A DNA stretch of 64,000 bases from Lentilactobacillus kisonensis DSM 19906 = JCM 15041 (GCF_001434135.1 NZ_AZEB01000013.1:1-64000), one strand, 5' to 3'; shown: positions 38,492-48,277, counted from the stretch's first letter. Program-made: numbers and translations. The notes: generated by a model not told the origin, from the letters alone.

Positions 38492-38610
38492 GTGAGCGGA
38501 GTAAAGCGGTTAAAAGCCGAAATATAAGTTCCTTCTGGAGAAATCCCTGGTTTTGGGGGATTTTTCCGGAAGGTTCTTATATGCAGGCTTTTGCTTTACG
38601 GAGCGGTCCT
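38492..38610 (+). repeat. Dispersed palindromic element, copy 2 of tandem pair
   Basis: Same ends as copy 1 (GTGAGCGGAGTAAAGC and TACGGAGCGGTCCT), but the inner stem is CCTTCTGGAGAAATCCC/GGATTTTTCCGGAAGG, so both arms changed together. A 7-nt spacer separates the copies. Between 38611 and 38860 I see no gene. Confidence 0.85.
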
Positions 38611-38859
38611 AATCTGTGCAAAAGAGAACAACCACTAACTAAAATTAAAGCCGTAACTTCTTGCAGATGCCTCCATACAGATTACTGTTTTACAAGATAT
38701 CCTTCTACAAAACCACCACTCCCGTACCAAGCTCTAGGGCAAAGAAGCACCAATATCCCAAAGCCCTGCTTTACACCAAAACCATTTTAACCACTAAATC
38801 CAAGGCCACTCAAATTCTCCTTAAAGATATCGGTTTCATTATCTTAAAACCCCTGCCTA

Positions 38860-38914
38860 TAAACAACAGCACCGCCAAAATCAGAAAATTGATTTTAGCG
38901 GCGCTGTTGTTCGG
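38860..38914 (-). terminator. Terminator at the end of the cobalamin operon
   Basis: 22-bp imperfect stem (38862-38883 and 38890-38911), 19 bp after the hemD stop. The minus-strand T-run is short (GTTTAT), so efficiency is uncertain. It can also end pocR transcripts. Confidence 0.7.
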
Positions 38915-38932
38915 TTAAACGGATTTAGTAAT

Positions 38933-39622
38933 TTACTCCATACACATCTTCAAAATTGTACTCTTCAACACGTCATGGCGATCACCAACAACTACTTGTT
39001 GTGGTGAAATAACATTAGCGGTAGTTTGTCCCAAGGCATAATAGGTTACGTGAGCAAAACTTTCTGGAATTTGCTTCATAATCGTTTGCAACCGTTCGAA
39101 ACTGGAAGGGCTGGTAACCAGCACCTTGGTAAAATAATAACCGTTTAGTTTTTCAATCGCCTGATCATTCAAATGCTGATCCCAGTAATTTTGATAAATC
39201 ATTACTTGATGCACCTTAACAGGTAAAAACCTTTGAATGGCACTTCTGTCCCCTCGTAATAGACAGACCGAAGCCGCCATTGGCAGGCTGATCATTTGTG
39301 CAAGTGAACGGCCAGTTTCAGCTCCCGCAACCCGAACATTGTGAACGCCGCCAGCTGTTAGCGCATCTGCCATTTTGTGACTCAACACAAGAATAGTGGC
39401 AGTCGGGTTAAGCAGCTTTAACTGCTTCAAATACAACTTCACCGATACTGGACTCGTTAGGATCAAAAAACGACTATTTCTAATGAGCGCTTCGTCAGCT
39501 TCACTTAGTACGACCGATCGAAATTTTCTTAACGGTAAGTAAATGGTCTCCGCTTTAGCGGCCAGTTGATTTCTCAGCTCAACTGAGATGTTTTGTTCAG
39601 GATAGGTAATTAGGTATGCCAT
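38933..39622 (-). CDS. hemD: Uroporphyrinogen-III synthase
   Basis: Cyclises hydroxymethylbilane to uroporphyrinogen III with inversion of ring D, 229 aa. The two-lobed Rossmann-like fold is suggested by LILTSPVSVKLYLKQ, then VLVTSPSSFERLQTI and HVTYYALGQTTANVI, where the Thr/Ser-Ser pairs of the family occur. The sequence family is poorly conserved, so the call leans on position at the end of the hem block. A second HemD-like domain is fused to CobA at 50814-52235. Confidence 0.85.
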   Translation of the reverse strand: MAYLITYPEQNISVELRNQLAAKAETIYLPLRKFRSVVLSEADEALIRNSRFLILTSPVSVKLYLKQLKLLNPTATILVLSHKMADALTAGGVHNVRVAGAETGRSLAQMISLPMAASVCLLRGDRSAIQRFLPVKVHQVMIYQNYWDQHLNDQAIEKLNGYYFTKVLVTSPSSFERLQTIMKQIPESFAHVTYYALGQTTANVISPQQVVVGDRHDVLKSTILKMCME

Positions 39623-39642
39623 CTTGCCCCTTCTCCCTCAAC

Positions 39643-40236
39643 TTACTTAATCTTTTGAGAAAGCCCAGAAATGACAAAATACACGTCATCAGCTTTTTTT
39701 GCCAATAATTGGTTAACTAATCCGTATGTGTCCCGCAAAATCCGAGATTCTTTCGATGCCGGCACTAACCCAAGACCAACTTCATTGGTCACGATCGTCA
39801 TCTCTTGGTCAGTCCGCTGCAGCGAATCAACCACCTTGGAAAACTCCTGGAGAATGGTCGTCTGAATGGATTCAATTTCATCCTTGTTCATCTGTTCAAT
39901 ATCTTCGTCAACGTTCCCCGGAAAATCGTTGTACATTTTAGCAACCAAATCAAAGAACAAATTGGTCGTCATCATTGTCGCATCATCCAATAAATACTTT
40001 TGATAATCATTCATCAAAACAAAAATACTAACATCCTTATACCGCTCCTCAGTCGTCCAGTCAGCCGGCCGACGTTGGCGGTGCTTTTTAATCTTTAATT
40101 TCATTTCAGAATCTTGATTAGCCCGGATGACGCTTGTGGCAATGTAGCAAACACCATGTTCATTGGCATACATATCTTCGGCAACCTCAGATTTTCCACT
40201 CTTGGCGCCACCCGTAATGAGTGTTAATTTTGCCAT
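39643..40236 (-). CDS. cobU: Adenosylcobinamide kinase / adenosylcobinamide-phosphate guanylyltransferase
   Basis: Bifunctional enzyme that phosphorylates adenosylcobinamide and then transfers GMP, 197 aa. P-loop GGAKSGKS at residues 9-16. The GMP-accepting histidine is in KKHRQRRPADWTTEE, and VTNEVGLGLVPA is the conserved C-terminal block. It is normally followed by cobS and cobC. Here hemD follows after 20 bp and neither gene is present. Confidence 0.95.
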   Translation of the reverse strand: MAKLTLITGGAKSGKSEVAEDMYANEHGVCYIATSVIRANQDSEMKLKIKKHRQRRPADWTTEERYKDVSIFVLMNDYQKYLLDDATMMTTNLFFDLVAKMYNDFPGNVDEDIEQMNKDEIESIQTTILQEFSKVVDSLQRTDQEMTIVTNEVGLGLVPASKESRILRDTYGLVNQLLAKKADDVYFVISGLSQKIK

Positions 40237-40241
40237 ATTAA

Positions 40242-41534
40242 TTAGCCTTTCAATGCGTCATCAAATGCTTGGTTAAAAGCAGCAATTGTTTGGTCAATCT
40301 CGGCGTCAGTATGTTTGCTTGACATAAAGTTCGTTTCGTATTCTGAAGGTGCCGTGTAAATGCCGTTCTCAAGCAACGCTCTGAAGAATTTCGCAAAGAA
40401 ATCCATATCACTCTTCTGAACGTCAGCAAAGTTATTAACCGGCCCTTGATTGAAGAAGTAGCTCCACATCGTACCAACATGATGAACAACGACTGGAACA
40501 TTGTGAGCCTGAGCAGCATCGGCAATTCCCTTAGCCAGTCGGTCAACTTTGGCCGTCATTTGATCGTAAAGTTCAGGGCTCAGCTGATTTAACGTACTGA
40601 TCCCCCCCGTCATTGCAAGTGGATTGCCGGAGAGTGTCCCTGCATGATAAATTGGGCCAGATGGTGCCACCTGTTCCATAATGTCTCGTCGCCCGCCAAA
40701 TACGCCAACTGGCAGACCACCACCAACAACTTTTCCTAAAGTGGTCATATCCGGTTTAATGCCATACAAGTTCTGAGCACCATGGTAGGCAGCTCGAAAT
40801 CCTGACATCACCTCATCAAAGATCAAAATTGATCCGGATTGTTTTGTCAGATCACGCAACGTTTGCAGAAATTCTTTTGTTCCAGGGATAACCCCCATAT
40901 TTCCAGCAACCGGTTCAACGATGATACAAGCAATCTCATCACCATGCTTTTCAAAAATCTGTTTGATGGTATCTACGTCGTTATATGGTGAAGTTAAGGT
41001 GTCGTAAGCCAGTGACTTTGGAACACCTGGTGATGTATTGATATCAAAGGTAGCGACACCAGAACCAGCATCCACCAGTAGAGAATCGCTATGACCGTGA
41101 TAATTACCAACAAACTTAACGATCTTGTCACGTTTGGTCACCCCGCGGGCAACCCGAATCGCGCTCATTGTCGCTTCAGTACCGGAAGAAACCATCCGCA
41201 TCATTTCCATTGAAGGCACAATTGATTGAATTTTTTTAGCTAATTCAGTTTCAAGTAAAGTTGGTGCGCCATAACTAGTTCCGTTTGAAACGGCCGCTTG
41301 AAGATCGCTCACAACTTTCGGATCAGCATGGCCTAGAATCAATGGCCCCCATGACAATACATAATCAATGTACTCATTGCCATCGATGTCAAAAATGTGT
41401 GAACCGGCCCCTTTTTTGATGAATAGGGGATCACCACCTACGTTCTTAAAAGCACGGACGGGGCTATTGACCCCACCCGGAAAATAGTTGCTAGCTTCTT
41501 TGAAAGCCTGTTGAGACTTTTCGATTGGTTTCAA
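40242..41534 (-). CDS. hemL: Glutamate-1-semialdehyde 2,1-aminomutase
   Basis: PLP enzyme that makes 5-aminolevulinate from glutamate-1-semialdehyde, 430 aa. The PLP lysine is in [14 protein letters not shown]. The N-terminal [17 protein letters not shown] and [18 protein letters not shown] are diagnostic for the aminomutase over other class-III aminotransferases. With HemA it forms the C5 route to ALA. Confidence 0.97.
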   Translation of the reverse strand: MKPIEKSQQAFKEASNYFPGGVNSPVRAFKNVGGDPLFIKKGAGSHIFDIDGNEYIDYVLSWGPLILGHADPKVVSDLQAAVSNGTSYGAPTLLETELAKKIQSIVPSMEMMRMVSSGTEATMSAIRVARGVTKRDKIVKFVGNYHGHSDSLLVDAGSGVATFDINTSPGVPKSLAYDTLTSPYNDVDTIKQIFEKHGDEIACIIVEPVAGNMGVIPGTKEFLQTLRDLTKQSGSILIFDEVMSGFRAAYHGAQNLYGIKPDMTTLGKVVGGGLPVGVFGGRRDIMEQVAPSGPIYHAGTLSGNPLAMTGGISTLNQLSPELYDQMTAKVDRLAKGIADAAQAHNVPVVVHHVGTMWSYFFNQGPVNNFADVQKSDMDFFAKFFRALLENGIYTAPSEYETNFMSSKHTDAEIDQTIAAFNQAFDDALKG

Positions 41535-41536
41535 GT

Positions 41537-42520
41537 TTAGAATACCTCCCCTTTATTAATGCGATCGGCAACGTCCTTCGCAAAATATGTGATAATTAAA
41601 TCCGCTCCAGCTCGTTTCATTCCAACTAGCGTTTCTCTGACAATCTGATTTTCATTAATCCAGCCATTTTGAGCAGCTGCTTTAATCATTGCATACTCCC
41701 CGGAAACGTTATAAGCAACAAGCGGCAAATCGAAGCGATCACGGACCTCTCGCATCACATCTAAGAATGCCATTGAAGGTTTCACCATCAAGAAGTCGGC
41801 ACCCTCTTTAACATCACTAGCTGCTTCTCTAAGCGCATCTAACCGATTAGCTGGATCCATTTGGTAACCCTTTCGATCACCAAATTCAGGCGCACTGTTC
41901 GCAGCATCTCGGAATGGGCCATAAAAGCTAGAAGCATACTTAATCGAGTATGACATAATTGGTAGATTCTTAAAGTTGTTATCGTCTAAACCTTCTCGAA
42001 TTGCGGCAACGTATCCGTCCATTGCATTTGAAGGGGCAATAATGTCAGCCCCGGCCTTGGCCTGACTAACAGCCGTCTTCACTATGTAAGTCAGTGACTC
42101 GTCGTTTAATACCACGCCATCTTTAACGACCCCACAGTGCCCAGTAGATGTATATTCACACAGGCAGGTGTCCGCAATCACAATTAAGTCTGGATAAGCC
42201 TTTTTAATCTTGCGGATGGCTTCTTGAACAATGCCGTCATCTTCCCAGGCAGACGTCCCAACTTCATCTTTATGATCGGGCAAACCAAACAGAATAATGG
42301 CTTTGATCCCCTTATCAACAATCACTTTAATCTCGTCCAGAATGGCATCCAAACTGAATTGATACACTCCCGGCATTGATGGAATCTCTTTGCGGTCCTT
42401 AATATTAGCATCCACAAATACCGGCATAATTAAATCATCCTTAAGCAAATGAGTCTCTCGAACTAAATCCCTCATTGCTGGACTTGTACGTAAACGACGA
42501 TGACGATCAAAAGTTACCAA
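41537..42520 (-). CDS. hemB: 5-aminolevulinate dehydratase (porphobilinogen synthase)
   Basis: Condenses two ALA to porphobilinogen, 327 aa. A zinc-type cysteine cluster is seen in [14 protein letters not shown] (three Cys), so it is the Zn-dependent class. The Schiff-base lysines fall in [21 protein letters not shown] and [16 protein letters not shown]. Two base pairs separate it from hemL. Confidence 0.97.
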   Translation of the reverse strand: MVTFDRHRRLRTSPAMRDLVRETHLLKDDLIMPVFVDANIKDRKEIPSMPGVYQFSLDAILDEIKVIVDKGIKAIILFGLPDHKDEVGTSAWEDDGIVQEAIRKIKKAYPDLIVIADTCLCEYTSTGHCGVVKDGVVLNDESLTYIVKTAVSQAKAGADIIAPSNAMDGYVAAIREGLDDNNFKNLPIMSYSIKYASSFYGPFRDAANSAPEFGDRKGYQMDPANRLDALREAASDVKEGADFLMVKPSMAFLDVMREVRDRFDLPLVAYNVSGEYAMIKAAAQNGWINENQIVRETLVGMKRAGADLIITYFAKDVADRINKGEVF

Positions 42521-42544
42521 AATAATTGCTTCCTTTCAAATTTA

Positions 42545-43459
42545 TCATGATTGAATTAATTTAAGCGCACCCACTGCGATCAATTCATCAGCGATTTGTT
42601 CACCGAAGTTTTCGATCGATTTCTGATGAGCTTGTTTCTTAAACAACTGCTTCCCGTCATTGGATGCGACTAACCCCTCAAAGGCGTATTCATCATCCTG
42701 CTTTGTTGCAAAGCTCCCAATTGGAAAGTTACAGCTACCGCCTAATTGGCCTAAGAAATTCCGTTCAATGGTCACGCAGTCCCGGGTTTCTTTGTCATTG
42801 ATTGCTGCGAGTACTTGGCGTGTATCAGAATCGTCGATACGGCACTCAACGGCAATGGCTCCTTGGCCGGCGGCGGGAATGATAACGTCTTTTAAAGACA
42901 ACTGCGTGTACACGGACAGATCAACTCCCAGCCGTTTTAAGCCGGAGACCGCCAAAACGACACCAAATAAATCTTCAGTGGCAATTTTCTTAATCCGAGT
43001 TTCAACATTACCGCGAATTGGCACAATTTGTAAATCCGGGCGGGCATTAAGTAACTGCCCTTGCCTCCGGGAACTGTTGGTACCAATCCTAGCCCCTTTA
43101 GGAAGCTCAGCAAAATTGCTAATTTGGTGCGGGGTAATCAAGCAGTCATATGGCGAAGCCCGTCTAAGGACTGCCCCGATCATCAGCCCGTCTGAGAGTT
43201 TTGGCGTCACGTCCTTCAAACTATGAACCGCGAAATCAATGGTGTGATCATACAGTTCTTGTTCAATTTCTTTGACAAAGACACCCTTGCCACCAATCTT
43301 TTGGAGACTATCCTTTAGATTGCGATCACCCTGCGTCGTAATCTTTTTGACTGTAAAATGTCTATCAGGAAATTTCCTCTCTAGCAAATCAACAACAATT
43401 TCCGTTTGAACAACGGCTAACTTGCTGCCTCTGGTGCCGACAATTTTATCTTTATCCAT
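42545..43459 (-). CDS. hemC: Hydroxymethylbilane synthase (porphobilinogen deaminase)
   Basis: Polymerises four porphobilinogen to hydroxymethylbilane, 304 aa. The dipyrromethane cofactor cysteine lies in LGGSCNFPIGSFA. GTRGSKLAVVQTE and HSLKDVTPKLSDGL are family signatures. Between hemA and hemB. Confidence 0.97.
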   Translation of the reverse strand: MDKDKIVGTRGSKLAVVQTEIVVDLLERKFPDRHFTVKKITTQGDRNLKDSLQKIGGKGVFVKEIEQELYDHTIDFAVHSLKDVTPKLSDGLMIGAVLRRASPYDCLITPHQISNFAELPKGARIGTNSSRRQGQLLNARPDLQIVPIRGNVETRIKKIATEDLFGVVLAVSGLKRLGVDLSVYTQLSLKDVIIPAAGQGAIAVECRIDDSDTRQVLAAINDKETRDCVTIERNFLGQLGGSCNFPIGSFATKQDDEYAFEGLVASNDGKQLFKKQAHQKSIENFGEQIADELIAVGALKLIQS

Positions 43460-43473
43460 ATAAAAATCCGTCC

Positions 43474-44736
43474 TTACTTGATATCTTCCTTGGGCAGGCC
43501 AAAAATGTCACAGAAGAATTCCAAGTCAAAATTAGCATCATCCTTAACTGACAATTCCTTAACCTGTTTGATTGGACCCTTAATCATTTGGTTGATCACA
43601 CTTTTAAGGTGCTTGCGAATGACTTTTTGTTCATGCTCATCCAAATCAGGCAGTTTATTCATCAAGCTATCATACACGTTACTTTCGATGACCAGCGCCG
43701 ATTTCCGTAAATCCCGAATGACTGGAACAACGTGAAGTTCTTTTTGCCAAATATAAAAGTCCGAAACTTCTTGGGGAATTTCCAAAGACGTCTTAGCCAA
43801 CATTTTGTCTCGCAACTCATTATTGTCATCCAAAATCTCATGAAGGTCATCAATATCAAAGTAATCAAAGCCAACTTCCCTGGATTTTAACTGAACGTTT
43901 CTTGGAACCCCCAGATCAACCAAGATTTTAATTGGCGCATCAATTTTTGAATCAAATTTTAAGATTGGCGTTTTGCTGGCGGTAGCCGTTGCCATCGCAT
44001 CGACCCGATTAACCATCTCTGGCAATTCCTGATATCTAATTGCAGAAACGTTCTCACCAAGATGATCGGCAGCAGCAATCGCCTTACTATCAGTCCGGTT
44101 CAGCGTATAAATGTGTTTGAAACCCATCGTGCTGGCATTTTTTAATAAATGAGACCCCACATCTCCAAGGCCGACCACTGCTAAGGTCTTTCCCTTGACA
44201 CTGCCTAAATGTGTCTTGATTTGATGTAGTCCAGCTTGATGTGACGTTAATGACAATTCACTAGTCGGATATTTGGTATGCATCCGTTTTGCAAATGAAA
44301 TGACCTGTTGGAATAGATGTTTAAAAATGACACCGGTTGTCCCATTATCCTCTGCGTTAAAGAAGGCTTGCTTGACCTGACCCAGAATTTGCGGTTCGCC
44401 CATAATCAATGAATCAAGGCCAACCGCAACCTCAAAGAGATGCTTAACGGCATTCTCCTTAACACCAATATTAACCCAACCATCGATTTGTTCCAATGGC
44501 ATATTGAACCAACGGGATAAAAACCGTTTCAGGTAGTAACGACCAGTGTGGACCTGATCAACGACTGCATAGATTTCGGTTCGGTTACACGTGGAAAGAA
44601 TCACATTTTCCAGGATACTTTTTTCTTGATTCAATTTTGAATTAGCTTCAGCAAGTTCTTCTTTTGTGAACACAAACTTCTCTCTGATATCAATTGGAAC
44701 TGATTTAACGTCAATTCCGACATAAATAATGAACAA
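43474..44736 (-). CDS. hemA: Glutamyl-tRNA reductase
   Basis: Reduces glutamyl-tRNA to glutamate-1-semialdehyde, first committed step of the C5 pathway, 420 aa. The nucleophilic Cys is in LSTCNRTEIYAVV (about residue 49), MGEPQILGQVK and the Rossmann VVGLGDVGSH follow, with a C-terminal dimerisation helix. TTG start about 10 nt after GAAGGT. The substrate is charged tRNA-Glu; one tRNA-Glu gene is at 18.6 kb in this window. Confidence 0.97.
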   Translation of the reverse strand: MFIIYVGIDVKSVPIDIREKFVFTKEELAEANSKLNQEKSILENVILSTCNRTEIYAVVDQVHTGRYYLKRFLSRWFNMPLEQIDGWVNIGVKENAVKHLFEVAVGLDSLIMGEPQILGQVKQAFFNAEDNGTTGVIFKHLFQQVISFAKRMHTKYPTSELSLTSHQAGLHQIKTHLGSVKGKTLAVVGLGDVGSHLLKNASTMGFKHIYTLNRTDSKAIAAADHLGENVSAIRYQELPEMVNRVDAMATATASKTPILKFDSKIDAPIKILVDLGVPRNVQLKSREVGFDYFDIDDLHEILDDNNELRDKMLAKTSLEIPQEVSDFYIWQKELHVVPVIRDLRKSALVIESNVYDSLMNKLPDLDEHEQKVIRKHLKSVINQMIKGPIKQVKELSVKDDANFDLEFFCDIFGLPKEDIK

Positions 44737-44744
44737 TTTTGAGT

Positions 44745-45203
44745 TTACCTTCTTTCATCTGGGTACTGCGTCTTAAGCCATGTCAGCATCTTTGCCTTAA
44801 GTTGTTTCGCTGCACTTGGTGAAACCCCATTGGTTGAGACAGTGATCATAAAGTTATCAGTATTAATTTGGGCTACGTTATAAAAATCAGAATGATGCTT
44901 ATTGCTCGTATTATTGACTAGTTGAAAGGGTTTGGCTTCACGTTTAACCCGTTGATTAACCTCAAAATCATCGGTACAAGCAAAAATTAAATCCATTTGC
45001 TTAAAGTAATCAGCAGCATACCGATCCTTTATCCAGTGAATTTTTTGCCTGTCAATCCGATCATTGATTACCGGGCTCACAACCGTAACGTCAGCACCAG
45101 CAGCTAATAATCCCTTAACTTTGCGGGCAGCCACGTTACCACCGCCAACAACGCCGACCTTTTTATCTGACAAATCCAATAAAATTGGATATGGCTTTTG
45201 CAT
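44745..45203 (-). CDS. sirC: Precorrin-2 dehydrogenase (CysG N-domain homologue)
   Basis: 152 aa. NAD-dependent oxidation of precorrin-2 to sirohydrochlorin. Rossmann motif KVGVVGGGNVAARKVKGLL, then the C-terminal VNNTSNKHHSDFYNVAQ. Only the dehydrogenase part of siroheme synthase is present, without the ferrochelatase or methyltransferase domains, so chelation is left to CbiK and methylation to CobA. In lactobacillar cob clusters this gene is often called hemA-linked sirA or cysG. Confidence 0.9.
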   Translation of the reverse strand: MQKPYPILLDLSDKKVGVVGGGNVAARKVKGLLAAGADVTVVSPVINDRIDRQKIHWIKDRYAADYFKQMDLIFACTDDFEVNQRVKREAKPFQLVNNTSNKHHSDFYNVAQINTDNFMITVSTNGVSPSAAKQLKAKMLTWLKTQYPDERR

Positions 45204-45217
45204 TTACGTTACCCTCT

Positions 45218-46729
45218 TTACTCATGATTCTCAGAAGCATTCAAAATTTGGTCAAGCTTTTCCATATCAACATGTTGCTTGAATACTTCAGCCAACTTAT
45301 CGTATTGTTCTTCTTTATATTGATTAAACTGCCGCTCAACAGCCTTACCCAACGGCTTTAATCCTTTCCTTTCCCGAACTGTATTCAGGAAATTCCGGGT
45401 CCAATCAATATTATCAAACAACCCGTGTAGATAAGTCCCAAAGACACTGCCATCCTCATTGACCGCACCATCATCACGATTAGTTGGCTTGCCGTTATTT
45501 GAAATAATTTTTGAAAATGGCCGCATTTTGTTACCAAGCGTGGTGGTTCCCATATGGATTTCGTAACCCGTTAAGAGATAATCCTGATGCCGGGCCTCTG
45601 CCTGGGTGGTAGTCTTTACTTCGTTGAAAACCGTATTCGTATCTAGTAACCCTAGACCGGTTTGAAATTTCAGATCTGACTCCACTGATTGAGGATCCTT
45701 CAATTCATTTCCTAGTAACTGGTAACCGCCGCAAATGCCCACAACTTGACTGCCATTTTCGTAGGCTTCCTGAATGGCCATATCCAGATGTTTCTTTCGC
45801 AAGAACACCATATCTTCATTCGTATTCTTACTACCAGGAATAATCAGGATATCTGGCGTGCCAACCTGATCAGCATGGCGGACATAGCGAACTGACACGT
45901 CTGGTTGAATTTCCAAACTATGGAAATCAGTAAAGTTAGAAATTTTGGATAACGTGATGACGGCAACATCGATATCTTTTGTGGTATCCCGCGTTTGCCG
46001 TTTGCTTTGAAGCGAGACGCTGTCCTCATCATCCAAATCGATATCAGTCATTGGTAGCACACCGATCACCGGAACTCCGGTTAACGCTTCGATCATCTGA
46101 TTTCCAGATTTCAACAGTGATTCATCACCACGAAACTTATTGATAATGATGCCTTTGATTCGTTTTTGATCTTCCTTTGGCAGTAATTTGATAGTGCCAT
46201 AGATGGTGGCATACACCCCACCACGATCGATATCGGCAACTAAAATTACGGGGGCGTCAGCCATTTTCGCCATTCCCATATTGACAATATCATTATCACT
46301 CAAATTAATTTCAGTTGGGCTACCCGCGCCTTCAAGAACCATCACATCATTTTCTTCAGCAAGTGAGTTGAAAATTTCAGACACTTTGGTTCGTAATTTC
46401 GGCTTGTAATCCTGATACGCAGCTGCCCCCATGTTACCGGTGACCTTCCCCATAAAAACAATCTGAGCATCGGAATCGGTAGACGGCTTCAATAGGATCG
46501 GGTTCATCCGGACATCGGGCGCAATTCCCGCCGCTTCTGCCTGGAAAACTTGGGCACGCCCCATTTCCTTGCCATCAGCGGTAATAAACGAATTGAGTGC
46601 CATATTTTGCGATTTAAACGGGGCCACTTTTTGCCCGCGCTGCTTTAGAATTCGACATAACGCAGTAACCGCCCAGCTCTTGCCAGAGTCTGAGGTTGTG
46701 CCAACAAACATAATTTTTTTTGCACTCAT
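45218..46729 (-). CDS. cbiP: Cobyric acid synthase
   Basis: Amidates side chains b, d, e and g of adenosylcobyrinic acid a,c-diamide using glutamine and ATP, 503 aa. N-terminal P-loop domain GTTSDSGKSW. C-terminal class I glutaminase domain with nucleophile VVGICGGYQLLG and His in GTYLHGLFDN. Overlaps cbiO by 4 bp. Confidence 0.97.
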   Translation of the reverse strand: MSAKKIMFVGTTSDSGKSWAVTALCRILKQRGQKVAPFKSQNMALNSFITADGKEMGRAQVFQAEAAGIAPDVRMNPILLKPSTDSDAQIVFMGKVTGNMGAAAYQDYKPKLRTKVSEIFNSLAEENDVMVLEGAGSPTEINLSDNDIVNMGMAKMADAPVILVADIDRGGVYATIYGTIKLLPKEDQKRIKGIIINKFRGDESLLKSGNQMIEALTGVPVIGVLPMTDIDLDDEDSVSLQSKRQTRDTTKDIDVAVITLSKISNFTDFHSLEIQPDVSVRYVRHADQVGTPDILIIPGSKNTNEDMVFLRKKHLDMAIQEAYENGSQVVGICGGYQLLGNELKDPQSVESDLKFQTGLGLLDTNTVFNEVKTTTQAEARHQDYLLTGYEIHMGTTTLGNKMRPFSKIISNNGKPTNRDDGAVNEDGSVFGTYLHGLFDNIDWTRNFLNTVRERKGLKPLGKAVERQFNQYKEEQYDKLAEVFKQHVDMEKLDQILNASENHE

Positions 46730-47553
46730 TTCGGTTCACCACCTTTCAGCTCAGATGCTTGTTGATGAAACAAATCCGTCTGATCGGCGTATAGCGGTAA
46801 ATGAAGCTTCTGATGAATTTTAACGAGCCATGGTTGCTCCAACTTGCAATCTTGTAGCAACTGTTCGTCCAAAAAGACATCCTTTTTTCGTCCTGATTTC
46901 ACGATTTGGCCATCGTTTAAAATGAAAAAATGATCACAAATTTCATACATAAAATCCATATCGTGGCTCGAAACAATAATCTTTTGACCATTGGCGACTA
47001 ACCGCTTCATCAAATCTAACATCCGCCGCTTGCCATCAGGGTCTAGCCCCGCTGTGGGTTCGTCTAGTAACAGCCATTCCGATCGCAACACCAAAATACC
47101 AGCAATGGCAACTCGCTTTTTTTGACCGCCACTCAGATATTGAATTGGTTTATTCCTGATTGCTTCAATATCTAATTCCTTTAAAACTCGATCCACGCGT
47201 TGGTCAATCTCTTCTTGGGGCAAATTCAAATTATGCAAGGCAAATGCGATGTCATCTTGAACAATTGAATAAAAAATTTGCTGATCAGAATTTTGAAATA
47301 CAATGCCAATCTTTTTACGAAGTTCATTTAGGGCATGCTTCCCATATTTTATCGGTGAACCATCGACCACAATTTCGCCATCAGATGGTTTTAACATGCC
47401 TACCAGGTTTAAAAACAACGTCGATTTACCAGAGCCATTTGGACCAATAATTCCCACGATGTTTTCGTTATCTTCCCCAAGTTTCAACGAGATGTGTTTC
47501 AGGGTTGGTTGGTTCTTTTCGTAGGCAAAACTCACATTTCTTAGTTCAATCAT
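46726..47553 (-). CDS. cbiO: Cobalt ECF transporter ATPase
   Basis: ATPase of the CbiMNQO cobalt importer, 275 aa. Walker A GPNGSGKST, signature YLSGGQKKRVAIAG, Walker B EWLLLDEPTAGLD, and H-loop SSHDMDF. Single nucleotide-binding domain, so it would work as a homodimer with CbiQ. 4-bp overlaps with cbiQ and cbiP. Confidence 0.96.
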   Translation of the reverse strand: MIELRNVSFAYEKNQPTLKHISLKLGEDNENIVGIIGPNGSGKSTLFLNLVGMLKPSDGEIVVDGSPIKYGKHALNELRKKIGIVFQNSDQQIFYSIVQDDIAFALHNLNLPQEEIDQRVDRVLKELDIEAIRNKPIQYLSGGQKKRVAIAGILVLRSEWLLLDEPTAGLDPDGKRRMLDLMKRLVANGQKIIVSSHDMDFMYEICDHFFILNDGQIVKSGRKKDVFLDEQLLQDCKLEQPWLVKIHQKLHLPLYADQTDLFHQQASELKGGEPK

Positions 47554-48248
47554 TTTTCCATCCTACTCTTTCCGATAGTGAATTCACCATCATAGAGTTT
47601 TGCATCAAGCGCGTGGGTCATTGCTTCATAGTTAATCATAATTTGCTCGAATAGCATTTTAACAAGAATTGATAGCGAATGAAGTGACGTTCGGACGTTC
47701 CGATAACCAAAGCGTAACTTTTGCGCCCGGTGAATTTCCTCAAAGCTATCAATAAAGATGAAGATAAAACGGTACATTAGCATTGTCTCTTCGATGATAA
47801 GATTGGATAAATGAAGTGAAACCAGTAAATCCAATATCTGCCGAAACGGTGTTGTAAGTGCGAACCAATATGTGCTAACAACCGCAGCTAAAACTTGAAC
47901 TGCCAGCAATAATCCCTTTGGCAACATCGCCTTAGAGACCCCAAAATAGTTACCAAATAAATGAATTGGTAAATATAATTGGTCTTTGATTGGCGTCATC
48001 GTAAACACAATACCAATAACGCTTAATAACAGGAATGGCAAAATGACGTAAAACCATCGCAGGTATCGACGAACCGACACCTTGGTCACATAAATGGTGT
48101 CAACAGCCACCGCGACAATGAGAATCCCCTTCAACCAAACAATGGGCTGAAACGCAATCACCATGCATAGTAACCAAACAATCCCCTTAGTTTTAGGTGA
48201 CCAGGCAACGATTCGGTTGGTATAAGCATACTTGTCAATCACCAGCAT
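47550..48248 (-). CDS. cbiQ: Cobalt ECF transporter T component
   Basis: 232-aa transmembrane coupling protein. Five to six hydrophobic segments and the T-component coupling-helix Arg motif RAQKLRFGYRNVR are present. It transmits ATPase motion to CbiM. Confidence 0.95.
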   Translation of the reverse strand: MLVIDKYAYTNRIVAWSPKTKGIVWLLCMVIAFQPIVWLKGILIVAVAVDTIYVTKVSVRRYLRWFYVILPFLLLSVIGIVFTMTPIKDQLYLPIHLFGNYFGVSKAMLPKGLLLAVQVLAAVVSTYWFALTTPFRQILDLLVSLHLSNLIIEETMLMYRFIFIFIDSFEEIHRAQKLRFGYRNVRTSLHSLSILVKMLFEQIMINYEAMTHALDAKLYDGEFTIGKSRMEK

Positions 48249-48277
48249 CTAAATCACCCTTCCTTCAGCGAATTATC

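Noticed and set aside
38413-38790. Open frame of 125 codons with a repeated ALRSGP pattern
   Set aside because: It lies across the two tandem palindromic elements. The repeated amino-acid pattern simply reflects the DNA repeat, and there is no ribosome binding site.
42660-43226. 188-codon plus-strand open frame
   Set aside because: Antisense shadow of hemC. The protein shows no recognisable motif and hemC is unmistakable.
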